Of a DNA stretch of 64,000 nucleotides, positions 48,121 through 59,981 are shown in pieces (the stretch's first letter is position 1; each line of letters begins with the position of its first letter). The translations under genes and the position numbers were made by a program. Under the pieces are notes generated by a model. That model was not told the origin of the DNA and ran no database searches. It worked only from the letters and a program-made list of their open reading frames with translations. Source of the DNA: Macrotrachela quadricornifera (Eukaryota > Rotifera > Eurotatoria > Philodinida > Philodinidae); assembly GCA_022393335.1 (NCBI GenBank), contig JAJEKB010021543.1, forward strand, positions 1,101,042 to 1,165,041. Direction: 5' to 3'.

Positions 48121-50010
48121 ATGACATGAATATTTTCAAAGATGGTGGAATACGACGTTTTCCGACAGTCAGATAACAGTGGATCCTATTAATGGAATTC
48201 AACAGTACTCGATGGCAGAAAACGTCGGAAATCGAAGAATTTCATCGGTATCCAACTATAGACTTTATATCGTATTCGATTGTCAGATAATTTCGAATTT
48301 CCTTAGATCCTGTTGGATCCGATGGGGTAATTTCTATCTGGGTGAGTGCAATTCACTACTTTCTAGCTAGATACGATGTATCGTTTAAAAGGTAATTTTT
48401 AGTAGTACTTTAGTAAAAAAAATATTTTGATCTCATGTTAATATGTAGAAATGTCCTAAACAGGTCGGATTGAGTTGGGTCACAAAAAAAGTGACTCATG
48501 TCGGATACTGATATATACTATTTGAAATTCATTGAACTTTTTACAGTACTATATACCATAGTAGTATTGTTTGAGTAGAAATATGTCACATGTTTAAATG
48601 TTCACTTAAGTGCAAATGCATGTATCTACTTAGATTATAGTCCGTTTATGAATATTAGACTGACGATGAGCACAATCGGAACGTAACTTTGTTTGTAATT
48701 TAGCATTAATTTAAGCGCAATTAATGATAAGAATGACTTCTATTATATTTCTTATCCTGTACAAGTGAAAGTACTAACCATGTATTTATTGAATCATTTC
48801 ATGCAATATCGGTGGAATTCGTATCTGGATTCGATATGAAGATTTTGTACATTCATTATAGAAAATAAACTGGACATCAAAATATACTTAAAAAATGACG
48901 AGACAATCTTATCTGAATAAGCATAATCTGTATTTAAAGATAAGAGAAGCTACTTCTACCATCTGTCGACTATTTATGTATCTATTTGTTTCTTTCGTAT
49001 CGCATACGTACGGCTTGCATCCTTCATTATACACATGACATACCCTTTAATAATATTGCTCGTCTTGTTTATTTTGCTTAATATGATAATACAAGCGGTG
49101 TTCGTCGATTATGTATTATTGTGTATATTTCTTTTTTTTTTATACTTACCATTCTTTGATTTTTCTTTTTTCTACTTGCTTTTTTTATTCGTCGATCCTT
49201 TTAAACCTTTCAGAACAAGATTACCTTACTTTTTGAGAAGAAATAGAAAAATAAGATTTTACTGCAAGGTAGAAAAAAGGAGAAAATGAGGATTGATCAC
49301 ACGGGGCAGTATTACGTATATATCGTTATAATGAGCATACTCTGACGCATACGCATCTATTTCTGATTATTAATGCACAGTATATCTTTTTTAAAAACCA
49401 TTATAAGCCACTATAGTGACGTCCCGCCTTGAAAGGATAAAACAAATGAAATCTGTATACATTACATTGAGTTTTATGCCTTTTTGAAAATTTCTAATAG
49501 ATTTTGAAAAAAATGTAATCATTCTTTGTGAAAATTTTTAAAACTTTCATTAATAAAAATGTTTTTCAAGTGAATACAACCAGCAATGGGATCATATGAC
49601 GTAGAAAAGCAATGTGTCTTCATTTTCGTTTCATCGTAAGTCATAATAAAACGAAAAACTCGTGCTATATACATATGCAGAGATGAAATGAACGGCTATA
49701 GAGTATAGATTGTGATATAATATGTTTTGGCTAGTATTTATTTAAGCAATAAAAATACTGGAATGATCCATAATTAAAATATGATATAGCATAGTTTTGT
49801 GGAAATAAAAAAAAACTTCATTTGAGCAGTTTTATATTATTGAATGAGTGATCTATCAATTTGTCGTAAGCGATTCGTCATATTATTCTTTCATTACATA
49901 CTCTTAATGATAGTCAATCGTAAACGAAGATTATTTGAATTATTTAAGTTTAGTAATTGAAAAATACTAAGTAACATGTGATTGAAGGTGTTTTTTGATG
50001 ACTAACACAT
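48121..50010. other. Intergenic, nothing recognised
   Basis: No supported gene. An 84-codon hydrophobic Phe/Leu-rich ORF at 49035-49289 reflects T-rich DNA and has no family resemblance. Confidence 0.4.
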
Positions 50011-50014
50011 TCTA

Positions 50015-51655
50015 AACAGGTAGAATGCATCTATGATCAGCAATTTCCTTTTTCTCTTCCTTAGTTAAATTCTTTTCAATTATATTTGAATTTAAAAAAT
50101 ATTAATATTAATTATATATTTATGATGTATATTTGTGTGTTAAAGAAGGTAAGTATAGATTTAATTGATTGAAGATAAATTATAATAGAATATATATTAA
50201 TGATTTTAAATTAATATAAATAAAGATAAAATAATAAATTAAATTAAATAAATTAATTCAAATTCAAATATTAAAATATATTGTTCTTCTTTTATTTGTG
50301 ACGTTTCGATAAACAATATTTATCTTCTTCGGACATTATATGGTATGATTTCTTTACTTTCTTTTAATTTTTCTTTAACATATAACATACGATGGTGGAA
50401 CGGCAAGACGGTGACACTGGTAGGAGAGCTGATTATTGTTCTTCCCCCATCCCATTATCATATGTTATATGTTAAAGAAAAATTAAAAGAAAGTGAAGAA
50501 ATCATACCATATAATGTCCGAAGAAGATAAACATTGTTTATCGAAACGTCACAAACAGAGCTGCCAACAGGCCACCTTTTTTCGACCTGACCTGGCCTGG
50601 TCTAGTCTTACTCGACCTGGGGGTCAGGATGGGTAGACTGTTTGTTTTCTTGGCCTAGCCTGGCCTGGCCTGGCAGGTCATCAGACGCCTGCCAAGTCAA
50701 GTGATATTTCTAATTTTTGAAATCAATTGAATTCTACGACTCTAGATTGATCTATAATTTGAGTTCTAATGATTTAATATTTCCATGCTGATGATAGAAT
50801 AACAAATGCTTACACAAAATAGCAATCTTAGTTAAAATTTTCTGCAAGTGCGTGCAGTGTTTGAATATCTGGATGAAGAAAGTCAGGTGCTATCGACACA
50901 TCTTGACATCTTCATTGACATGTTAATAATAATAAAAAATGATGTAAAAACCGGTATTCAAATCGAATGTATTTATGCTATCAATAACTGTTATTTGACG
51001 TTAGAATGCTCTTGTCTATATTGAACAATTTCACTATTTTTTGGGCATACGCGCATGATCTTTCTGAACTTTTTGAGCAAGATGCTCAGGTGTTATGGAC
51101 ACATCTTGAGTCAAGCGTTTGAAAAAAATTCGACCAGGGCAGTTAAGATAAAGGAGCTATCGTTATATATATATATTTTTTTATGAAAAAATGGCTTGAA
51201 CTATTGAGATTTTTTGATAATATACTAAAAAAAAAGCAATATGATTTCTCAGCCAGGCCAACAACTTTGGCCTGGCCTGGAACCAGGCCGAATATATTGG
51301 CTGGACGAATCAGGCCAGGCCGGCAACTCTGGTCACAAATAAAATAAGAACAATATATTTTAATATTTTTATTTTTATTTTATTTGAATTTGAACTAATT
51401 TATTAATTATTTAATATTTTCATTTAACTTTTTTAAAATTATTTAATTTAATTTATTATTTTATCTTTATTTATATTAATTTAAAATCATTAATATATAT
51501 TCTATTTTAATTTATCTTTCATCAATTAAATCTAAACTTATCTTCTTTAACACACAAATATATATCATAAATAAATAATTAATATTAATATTTTTTAAAT
51601 TCAAATATAATTGAAAAGAATGTAACAATGGAAGAGAAAAAAGAAATTGCTAATC
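50015..51655. mobile_element. Large palindromic element, split by a hAT insertion
   Basis: Left arm 50015-50430 and right arm 50431-51655 are inverted copies once the hAT at 50556-51339 is removed. Landmarks: 'tcttttcaattatatttgaa' near 50070 and its complement near 51600-51620; 'aatatatattaatgatttta' near 50190 with its complement near 51495; 'ttcggacattatatgg' near 50328 with 'ccatataatgtccgaa' near 50508. The reconstructed element is ~0.85 kb and non-coding. Confidence 0.8.
50556..51331. mobile_element. Non-autonomous hAT element (0.78 kb) with perfect 8-bp duplication
   Basis: The ends are CAGAGCTGCCAACAGGCC and, inverted, CAGAGTTGCCGGCCTGGCC. The flanking 8-bp duplication GTCACAAA is identical on both sides (50548-50555 and 51332-51339). 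Subterminal GGCCTGGCCTG repeats fill both ends. No transposase ORF. It sits inside the palindromic element. Confidence 0.9.
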
Positions 51656-51659
51656 ACAA

Positions 51660-53980
51660 ATTAAGACCTTTCTATTAACACGTAACGACGATAAAATGCA
51701 TACATCCTATTCAGAACTTCGTGGAAAATCGTAAGAAAAAACATTTTTCACTATAATCTAATGAGATTACAAGACTTTGTTATTTTCGGTTCTGGGAATA
51801 CGTGACTTCATTTTTATCTATGCACCATTTTTTGGATAAATAAAGTTCTGATACGAAAAATTTATAAAGAGAGATGCGACGAATTGATTTGCAAGAAATT
51901 GATATAACATCCTAATATCAAAGTCTATTGGTTACAGTTCAACATATTTCATTGTACAAAACATAAATATCATATCTGTTGCTTATTGTAAAGTTTAAAA
52001 ATATGACAAAAATAAAAAAGCCAGGAAAGACCTGCATGACTTTTGTGGCATAGCCTTCGCTTATATGACAAACGGTAATAGTAATAATATAACTGAAGAA
52101 TTTGCATCACAACGTTTCATACTTGTACTGCAGTTATCATGTACATTTTCCCAATTATTTTGTTTTGCATAGAAAAGGTTTGTACTTGTTCGTTCATCGT
52201 CAGTAGCATCCCACTTCTGACTATTTTTGTGTTTGACTCTTTGTGAAGACTGTAAATGAACTGAGAGGAGGCTAGGAAATTTTTAAGATCATGCATTTTG
52301 TTCAACTATTTTCGCTAGAATATAGTATGAAAGACTTTATATTTCTATGCAATCATAGTGAAAAAATGCTTTCGTCATTGATCAATTATGATTATCACAG
52401 TTATAACAATTATCAATAAACAACTAGGTTAAAAAGGTTTGTTTAAGAGAAATACGGATAATGAAGGAAAATTATTGTATAGAAGATGCTATTGGTTGCA
52501 TAACAACGATTGTCAAAAAAATCTATTAAAGAAGATTGATTTAAAAGAGATTTACATGAATTTCTGAATAATTGTTTCAACATCATTATCTGATATCAGC
52601 AAAAGAATTCAGACATATTTTATGCAATTAACTTCAAAGCAATTATAAAAAAACAAACTAAAAATACCGAAACAACTATTAAAAACAACATTGATTTTCA
52701 CTGTGTTCGATTTTTATAATTTTTTTAAACTGAACAATAAACAATAGATATAATATTTGTATTGAGCATAAAGAATAGATTATAGTCAGTTGTTACTCTT
52801 TAGTCTTGTACAATGAAGTATGTTAAATAATCTGAATGCATTGTAGTCTTTTATTGATCACATAAACTTCATTAATAATTTAATTCAAGTATAAAGTCAC
52901 ATATTTTCGCCAACTTTAAAAATACTCTTCAACAATGAGTTCTAAAGATTGTTTTACAAAGACAATCTTTTATGCTTTATTCAATAGTTAAATCTATATT
53001 TTTAGTAAAGAATCATGAAGAATAGAAAACGAGACTCTGTGGGTTATTTTTCGGTTCGATCATCTATGAATTCTGCTTTGTTGCATTAGCGCATGAATTA
53101 AAACAAAAGAAAATACCAATTGATGTACAATTTTAGGAAAATTTTTCAACAAATGTAAAGATATAGGTTAGAATTGAAGTTTTGCACTCTTTTCGAATAT
53201 GGCCTTAGGAATTTTGTCTCTGCCCTTGCTCGAGAGTAGCGAGACAATCTTTGAAAGATACAAACAAATTAGTTTGAACAGAAAATTATTTTACACATCT
53301 TTGTATTTTTATTGTTACAATTCAAAACAAATAATTGGAACCTATATTTATATATCAATTAATTCTCGGTTTTCTCAAACGTTCATTTTTTGAAAAGTTG
53401 ACTTTTTAGAACAAGAAATGTTTATAGAATGGAGCTTTTGAGAGCGTCTCGATATCTTCATTTATATAAAAGGAACAGTATATAGTTCAATACCATATTT
53501 TACCAAAAAATGTTCGCTCTACAAAACCATAGACTTCCATAATTTTTAACAATTTCGAAAAGGACCTTACAGATGATAACAGTGTTTGTTGGCTCAAAAT
53601 TCAAACTAATTTTTAAGTTTTTCAAGAGTACTCTTACTACTTTAGAAAAAAATAGACACAATATTTCTAATTTCATATTCAAAAAAAGTACAAAATTCTA
53701 ATCACCACTCATAAGTTTTGTCTCTTGTGAAATATCTTCAAACATCTCAAGATGAGCCAACAGTTTTAGGAAAACTTCGACTCACACGTTCTATCCAAAA
53801 TTATACTAATTTTTAGAAGATCTTCCACAACTTATTCCTTCACTTGGAACAACAAGATACAATAGAATGAAGAAAATCTTATTACACACTAGATGTATAT
53901 CAAGAATCAAACGAAGTTAGGGAAAAATGAGAAAGGAAAAAGTATACTATCTTTCTTGGATTTTTCACAGACGGTGATAC
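51660..53980. other. Intergenic, nothing recognised
   Basis: AT-rich DNA of 2.3 kb with only random short ORFs (60-64 codons). Confidence 0.4.
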
Positions 53981-53987
53981 TATATCA

Positions 53988-54077
53988 AAGGGGGAAAAGC
54001 GAGACTCCAGAAGTGCGTACTCCACTTGTACTCTGTCCCGTACTTTGGAGTACTGGAGTCTCACTTTTTCCCCCTTG
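53988..54077. repeat. 90-bp hairpin MITE
   Basis: The ends 'aagggggaaaagcgagactc' and inverted 'aagggggaaaaagtgagactc' (18-20 bp) enclose a short centre near 54033; inner bases 'gtactcca..tggagtac' also pair. It lies at the 5' side of the dead mariner and may mark where that element was truncated. Confidence 0.65.
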
Positions 54078-54133
54078 GACATCTCTCTCTCTCTCATGGT
54101 ATAATAGCAGGAATTATTCACGATTGTCTTAAG

Positions 54134-54835
54134 ATGGAAAAGATTACATCACGTTGGACACCCTATCAACTGACTGACGAACGAAAGGAAGAATGTGTTA
54201 GACTTTATCGTGAAAATTTCACGAAATTTCGTAATGGTTTCTGACGGTTATGTGATATTACAACAGGTGATGAGACATGGATTTCCCATAGGCAGATTGG
54301 TCACAAGTTAACAAATGCAAGCTGGGTTAGTGAAGGTGATTCATCAACAACTATTATTCGTCGAAGTAAATTTGAACCAAAAAATTTATTTTGTACATTC
54401 TTTAATTGAAATGATCCTATTCTTACACATGCTATTGATAATGACGAGGCTATAGAGCATATTTATTATATACGAAATTGCCTCAAAATCTATTGTCAAA
54501 GAAAGGCAAATGGTACAAAAGGTATCAAAATGTTTCATGATTATACTGGATTCCATCTTCATTTAGATGTTATTAACTATTTAACAGAAAAACATATCAA
54601 TATAATGCCGCATCCACCGTAGTCATCTGACCTTGCACCGTGTGATTATTGGCTAAATGATTACATCAAATGAAATTTAACTGATCAACCAAATAAAAAA
54701 TCACTGGCTCGTGCGTTTTCCAAGCTAGTGGAAAATATTTCAAAAGAAGAATTTTAAAAAACTTTTGACAAACTATTAGAAAGGATGGTACTTTGTGTAA
54801 TTAATCATGATCACTATTTTGAACGTTTAATATAA
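54134..54835 (+). pseudogene. Mariner-family transposase, C-terminal two thirds, dead
   Basis: One continuous frame of 234 codons shows mariner hallmarks: 'TGDETWI' (first Asp), 'KMFHDYTGFHLH' where relatives have a D-N-A-R-P-H block, and 'PHPP*SSDLAPCDYWL' (third Asp). The N-terminal helix-turn-helix region is missing. There are five internal stop codons (TGA, TGA, TAG, TGA, TAA) but no frameshift. The mariner 3' terminal repeat follows at 54856-54882 ('ctggaaacttttggacagac'). No matching 5' end was found, so this is a 5'-truncated fossil. The transposase would have cut and pasted at TA sites. Confidence 0.85.
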
Positions 54836-54882
54836 TAAAACTTGAACTTCCTCTTTGTCTGGAAACTTTTGGACAGACCTAA

Positions 54883-55100
54883 GTATATCTATGTTAAAAG
54901 AACTGATTTAGAGAAAACATCCTTATAGAAAATTAAAGTCAAATGAAAGCGGTAGTATATGTCCTATTTTGCTCACATAGATGAAACAAAACATATCAAG
55001 AAATAGTCTCTTTAAAAAACAATTTTAATTTATTGTCATATAAAATTGATTGTCGTTAACATATTCAAACTTAAGTTTGTTTTCAATTGTATCTAGATTA
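54883..55100. other. Spacer downstream of the cysteine-string gene
   Basis: Holds the 3' flank of the minus-strand gene; no other feature is seen. Confidence 0.4.
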
Positions 55101-55940
55101 CTAATATTTAGCTGAATCTGCAACAGTGTCTTTTGGTTGTTGATTAATAGAACTAGTTTGTTGTGTACGATTCGATTGACTATTTGAATTATTCGCTATT
55201 TCATCGTCTCCCTGAAGTAATCAATCGTATATAGTAAAAATTCTTCTACAATAAAAATGACTAACCGATTCAGGGGATACAGTAGACTTTTCATCTCTAC
55301 TACAACAGTGACCGCAGCAAAAATTGCAACAACAAAAGCAACCACATATACAACAACAACCACAACAGCAGCAACATCCTGTTAGACAACAAAATAATCC
55401 AAATAAAAATTTTTTACATGCCGACATTTCATTGAATGTTTCAGGATATTCTATATACAGAAGTGTATATTCAAAAATGATCATTTTTTTATATATATAT
55501 ATTACCTTCATAGTTTTCTATGACATCAGCAGCTAAATTTATAATAAATAAATAAATAATAATCTCTATATGATATAGAGATTCTTACCATGTGCACCTA
55601 ACAGATCATAAGTTGATCTTAGTTTTGGATCACCAAGTACTTTATAAGCTTTTCCAATTTCTTGAAATTGAGCAGTTGCTTCAGGATCTGGATTTTTATC
55701 TGGATCTAAATTGTTTTTTTCTTTCATTCATTAGAAATAAAACGAAAATAATAAAAAAAATTTACGATATTGTCTAGCCAATTTTAGATATTGTTGTTTT
55801 ATTTCTCTATCTGTTGCTGCTCTACTAACTCCAAGAATATCATAATAATCTCGCTGAGATTTTGACCTATGAATAACAAATTAGAATATTTCAATTATCT
55901 ACATAACTTACGATCGCTTTCTTCCAGAATCAGATGCCAT
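55101..55940 (-). CDS. DNAJC5: Cysteine string protein (DNAJC5 type), 6 exons
   Basis: Exons (minus) are 55940-55912, 55866-55766, 55705-55589, 55532-55506, 55450-55266 and 55211-55101. All borders are GT-AG and the frame is continuous: 189 aa, against ~198 in vertebrate CSP. The J domain reads 'YYDILGVSRAATDREIKQQY' then HPDKN (the HPD that stimulates Hsc70, its His split by an intron), and 'LGDPKLRSTYDLLG'. A short linker is followed by the cysteine string, 'CKKFLFGLFCCLTGCCCCC' and onward, 20 Cys in about 40 residues. These are palmitoylated in the family and anchor the protein to secretory and synaptic vesicles, where with Hsc70 it chaperones SNAREs. The C-terminal tail is Asn/Gln/Ser-rich. 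Exon 4 is a 27-bp microexon. Confidence 0.93.
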
Positions 55941-57340
55941 TTTCGTCGAATAAGTTTCTCAACAAATACAAAACAAAACAAGAAAACAAAAAATACATTT
56001 TACATCGTTTGTTTACTACTAATTATAAAATAAAAAGTAAGGTTTTTTTTGGTTTGCTTAATAACAAGAAAGTAAATCGTATTTAAGAGATGATAACCAA
56101 TGAAATATTTACTATTCTAAATATAATTAAAAATACTTTTAACCATTATATATCTTGATAGTATTGTTACACTGATATTTGTTATCCAAGTATAACAAAG
56201 ATTTAAAATATAATTTGTATAAAATTGATAGATGACGAAGAATTTAATAAGAGAACTAATTTTGAATTTTTCATGATTTCATTTTTTTTCAAGACAACTT
56301 ACTCTTTCAACGAAAAAAAGTAATTTTAAAAGTATTTTTCTTTTAACGACAGTTTGTTAAAAATTACTACCGTGTAGAGCGAACGATTGTCATGGAACGA
56401 TCGTCAATTTTTTTTTTGCTTATTGCTACACAACAAATGTGCGTAAAGAATGTTAAAGCATATTATTTTTAGTAGACTATTTCGAAACAACAGAACAAAA
56501 AAAGTCTTCCAATATTTTTACGTTCTTTTCATCGTACATAACAAAAGCTGAAATCATCTTTGATTAAAATTTGGTTTTTTTTTTATACTACATTCGCTTT
56601 TTACAATCAAATTGCATTTTATTGCCCTTATATACAAAACTATTAAATTCTTTTCGAATAATAAACATAATTCTTTATACACAAAGCTATCTAAAACAAA
56701 GTGTATCAATTTCATAAATGAATTCTATGCTATAAGAGCGTGTATAATTGTAAATGAAAAGAAAGAAATCATTGCATATTTATTAAACGGTTTCGTTGCA
56801 AAAAGATAAGATTAGCAAAGTATTTGAATTTATTAGAGAAGAATCTTTTACCACAATCCATAAAGAAGGAAGTATTGAATTAACATTAGTTTTAGTTTGA
56901 ATATTAATATATTGGTGGTAATTTTCGTTGATAATAATTAACGCTAAGGTACTAGCATTAAATTAGAACTACGTATAATATCAATAAACATACCTCCCTA
57001 TAACTCTCTAAGAGCTATCTGAACGGAATATTTCTAATATTCTACAAACTATCTAACAATACTTGCTTTAGCTGTTTCTCATCTATTGGCATTGCTTGAG
57101 TTAATTATCAAGAAGAATTTTTATATTCGTGTAGGATAATATTTTAATGTTTTCGTAATCAAAAACTGCATATATAATTTATTGATCCTTTTTAGATAAT
57201 ACATATAAAAAAATTAGAAATATTTGCGAAGGAAATTTTGAGAGTATTTATAAAATATCTAAAATGCTTGTCAAAAATATTTTCCTCGTATCTATTATAT
57301 TTTTGAAAAATGTCTGCCATCTTTGCTATCTGAAAAAGGG
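55941..57340. other. Intergenic, nothing recognised
   Basis: Includes the CSP upstream region. The ORF at 56612-56809 is low complexity. No other feature. Confidence 0.4.
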
Positions 57341-57344
57341 ATTG

Positions 57345-57950
57345 ATGAATGTTAGGCACCGGAATGTTAAGTACGGGAATGTTAAGCACGGAATGTTAAG
57401 CACGAGAATGTTAAGCACGGGAATGTTCAGCACAAGGAATAATCAGCACAATGATTTTTCAGCACGTAGAAAAATTAGACTATATATAATTTCTGGAATA
57501 TTTAGAAACACAAATTTAGACACAATTAAACAACAGCATACAAAAAACACAAATAGAATTACAATGAAATATTGTAAGCAATTGCATTGATTTGTGCCAA
57601 AATATCTGCATGTGGATTTGATATAACATTTAATAAACGTTGTTCAAAACGTATATTTTTGTTTTGTTGTGCCACTATTAGATATTGTTGCCATATTGAA
57701 GAATAGATGTGTATTGAGACAAATGTTCTGTTATGAATTAGGTAAGAAGATATTCTTTCTTATGAATTTAATAAGTAATTGGATCTCCTTAAGACCACTA
57801 ATTAATGTTTGTGATCCAATTTTGTAACTAATTACAATTCTGTATGTCACTTCTTTTATCTAATGGACTAAAAGTTTAAGCTGATTTTTCTATGTGCTGA
57901 ATAATCATTGTGCTGAATATTCCCGTGCTTAACATTCCGGTTCCCCTGAA
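57345..57950. mobile_element. ~0.6-kb foldback element with tandem subterminal repeats
   Basis: The right end, inverted, reads CAGGGGAACCGGAATGTTAA and continues GCACGGGAATATTCAGCACA (57882-57948). The left end (57345-57480) has the same blocks inverted, but with the 'ggaatgttaagcacgg' unit of 15-17 bp amplified to five or six copies (57360-57435), followed by 'cagcacgtagaaaaatta'. The interior has no transposase. Confidence 0.65.
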
Positions 57951-58099
57951 AAAAGCTTTCAGCGCAATCCGTGCGGGATTAAAAATGTGAAACACGATGA
58001 AACTGCGTGCATTGTAAACCAGATATCCAGCGTTTCTCCAGATAAGTGTCTATGATGATCTTTAGTCCTTTACAGATTACAGTCTATGCTAGAATAGTA

Positions 58100-58145
58100 A
58101 GAGTTACTAGTGTCCTCGGGTGAGGGTGATGCCAATTTTGCCCAT
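58100..58145. other. Flank of the minisatellite
   Basis: Short unique sequence leading into the 35-bp array, with 'gggtgagggtgatg' G-rich bases; no function assigned. Confidence 0.3.
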
Positions 58146-58404
58146 CGGCCACAGTCTTTGATAAAAGATCATCCAGTCTGTCGGTCACGGTCTGTGACAA
58201 AGGTCATTGAGTCTGTCGGTCACGGTCTGTAACAAAGGTCATTGAGTCTGTCGGTCACGGTCTGTAACAAAGGTCATTGAGTCTGTCGGTCACGGTCTGT
58301 GTTGCTACTCTTAGCTGTCGGTCACGGTCTGTGACAAAGGTCATTGAGTCTGTCGGTCACGGTCTGTGACAAAGGTCATTGAGTCTGTCGGTCACGGTCT
58401 GTGG
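58146..58404 (+). repeat. 35-bp minisatellite, ~7-8 copies, ending in a G run
   Basis: The unit starts 'agtctgtcggtcacggtctg' and continues 'tgacaaaggtcattg'. The first copy is diverged, one copy near 58300-58315 is interrupted by 'ttgctactcttagc', and others are near identical. The array ends in 12 G (58403-58414). Confidence 0.9.
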
Positions 58405-58414
58405 GGGGGGGGGG

Positions 58415-59094
58415 TCCAAATTTCTACCCCTAAACACTTCAACACTCTCTTTCAGATTGTGTTTCACAAAAGAAGACATTGTCATTATATGAAGATTATC
58501 TTTCAATTTCAGACCGAAAACATGCAGAAAATAATAGAGAAAGATATTGGAATTTTAGTTATATTGATCAATACTTTTACATTAACTAATTTTTATCTAA
58601 TATCACCTAAATCTAACAAACTTTTATTGTCAAATATAAGCAATGATTGTAACGGGTGGGGTAGAATAAATGATGATGCCAGCGTTTTCTCAATGTCTCT
58701 TTCAGTTTTTATAGGGAATTTTTGCTTTAACATAATGATCCCTCACAAATAGTCGATCTCGTTTCAAAAATGTTATTAGAAACGTTTGAATATCTATCTA
58801 CATATGCCACCTGTGGTCTGTTGAGCTTCACTTCCACAGTTTATCCGTTCAGAAAATAATTGAATTTGTTTAAACATTACTCAAATTTGAATATCTGAGG
58901 CATATTTTGACCAAACGAACTGATTCTTTTACCACTGATAAAGAAATATTGACAAAAGGTGTATTAAAATATTACAACTGTCATGAATAAAAAAATTAAA
59001 CTTTTCATGATTTATGTAAAAAAAACAATATCCATATTATGGTGAATGTTTGTTATATTACAAGTTTTTCTCTTCCTTTTAATAGTTGATAAAT
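58415..59094. other. Intergenic, nothing recognised
   Basis: The 128-codon ORF at 58366-58752 begins inside the minisatellite and is Ile/Asn-rich, without a known domain; not called as a gene. Confidence 0.35.
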
Positions 59095-59494
59095 NNNNNN
59101 NNNNNNNNNNNNNNNNNNNNNNNNNNNNNNNNNNNNNNNNNNNNNNNNNNNNNNNNNNNNNNNNNNNNNNNNNNNNNNNNNNNNNNNNNNNNNNNNNNNN
59201 NNNNNNNNNNNNNNNNNNNNNNNNNNNNNNNNNNNNNNNNNNNNNNNNNNNNNNNNNNNNNNNNNNNNNNNNNNNNNNNNNNNNNNNNNNNNNNNNNNNN
59301 NNNNNNNNNNNNNNNNNNNNNNNNNNNNNNNNNNNNNNNNNNNNNNNNNNNNNNNNNNNNNNNNNNNNNNNNNNNNNNNNNNNNNNNNNNNNNNNNNNNN
59401 NNNNNNNNNNNNNNNNNNNNNNNNNNNNNNNNNNNNNNNNNNNNNNNNNNNNNNNNNNNNNNNNNNNNNNNNNNNNNNNNNNNNNNNNNNNNNN
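59095..59494. other. Assembly gap (400 N)
   Basis: Unresolved. It is bordered by inverted copies of 'gtttgttatattacaa' (59048-59063 and 59495-59510) and by direct copies of 'attatggtgaatgt' (59036, 59537). Confidence 0.97.
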
Positions 59495-59981
59495 TTGTAA
59501 TATAACAAACTTATGACAACCTTCCTCACAATTACCAATTATGGTGAATGTGTCAAGAATTAAAAAAAACATTTTTATGTCAACTATAGACAAATTCTAG
59601 TTTTCTCTTAAAAAAAGTCATTAGGATATAATATTCTTTCTTACATAAATAAAGATAAGAATGAAAAAAAAACTGATATATCTATTTTCTTTTCTCTTCT
59701 ATTTCAAATAAATAGATGATAGTCCTCCATGATATCTTTGTTTGAAAAAGTAACTTTATACAAAGTGAGTATAACTTTTATTCAATTTTATGAATAAAGT
59801 TTTTTAATCAAAACTATGAATTAAAATGATACGGAAAGAGTTCTATATAAAATATAGATGTTTCTGATAGATCATCTACAAGTATTTGTTAATGTAGTAG
59901 AAAATATTTTCTATCTCTTTTCTTTTTGTATTTATTAGATTTTAAACAAGATCCGATTTATTATATAATAACTTGACCATA
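59495..59981. other. Upstream region of the GNAT gene
   Basis: AT-rich; holds the presumed GNAT promoter. No element recognised. Confidence 0.4.

Noticed and set aside
49035..49289. 84-codon hydrophobic ORF as a small membrane protein
   Set aside because: It is a Phe/Leu/Ile-rich product of T-rich DNA, with no conserved pattern and no splice-linked exons.
53886..54133. 5' terminal repeat and N-terminus of the mariner element
   Set aside because: No inverted copy of the 3' end and no helix-turn-helix coding was found upstream; the element is 5'-truncated.
57355..57440. Telomere-like repeat
   Set aside because: The unit does not match the bdelloid-type TGTGGG telomere repeat and is part of a transposon end.
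58146..58404. Possible CRISPR array (35-bp repeats)
   Set aside because: The repeats are directly tandem without spacers, and the genome is eukaryotic; this is a minisatellite.
58366..58752. 128-codon ORF after the minisatellite
   Set aside because: It starts within the tandem repeat, crosses a 12-G homopolymer, and lacks any recognisable domain.
59012..59593. ORFs of 139-193 codons across the 400-N gap
   Set aside because: They are almost entirely unknown residues and carry no information.
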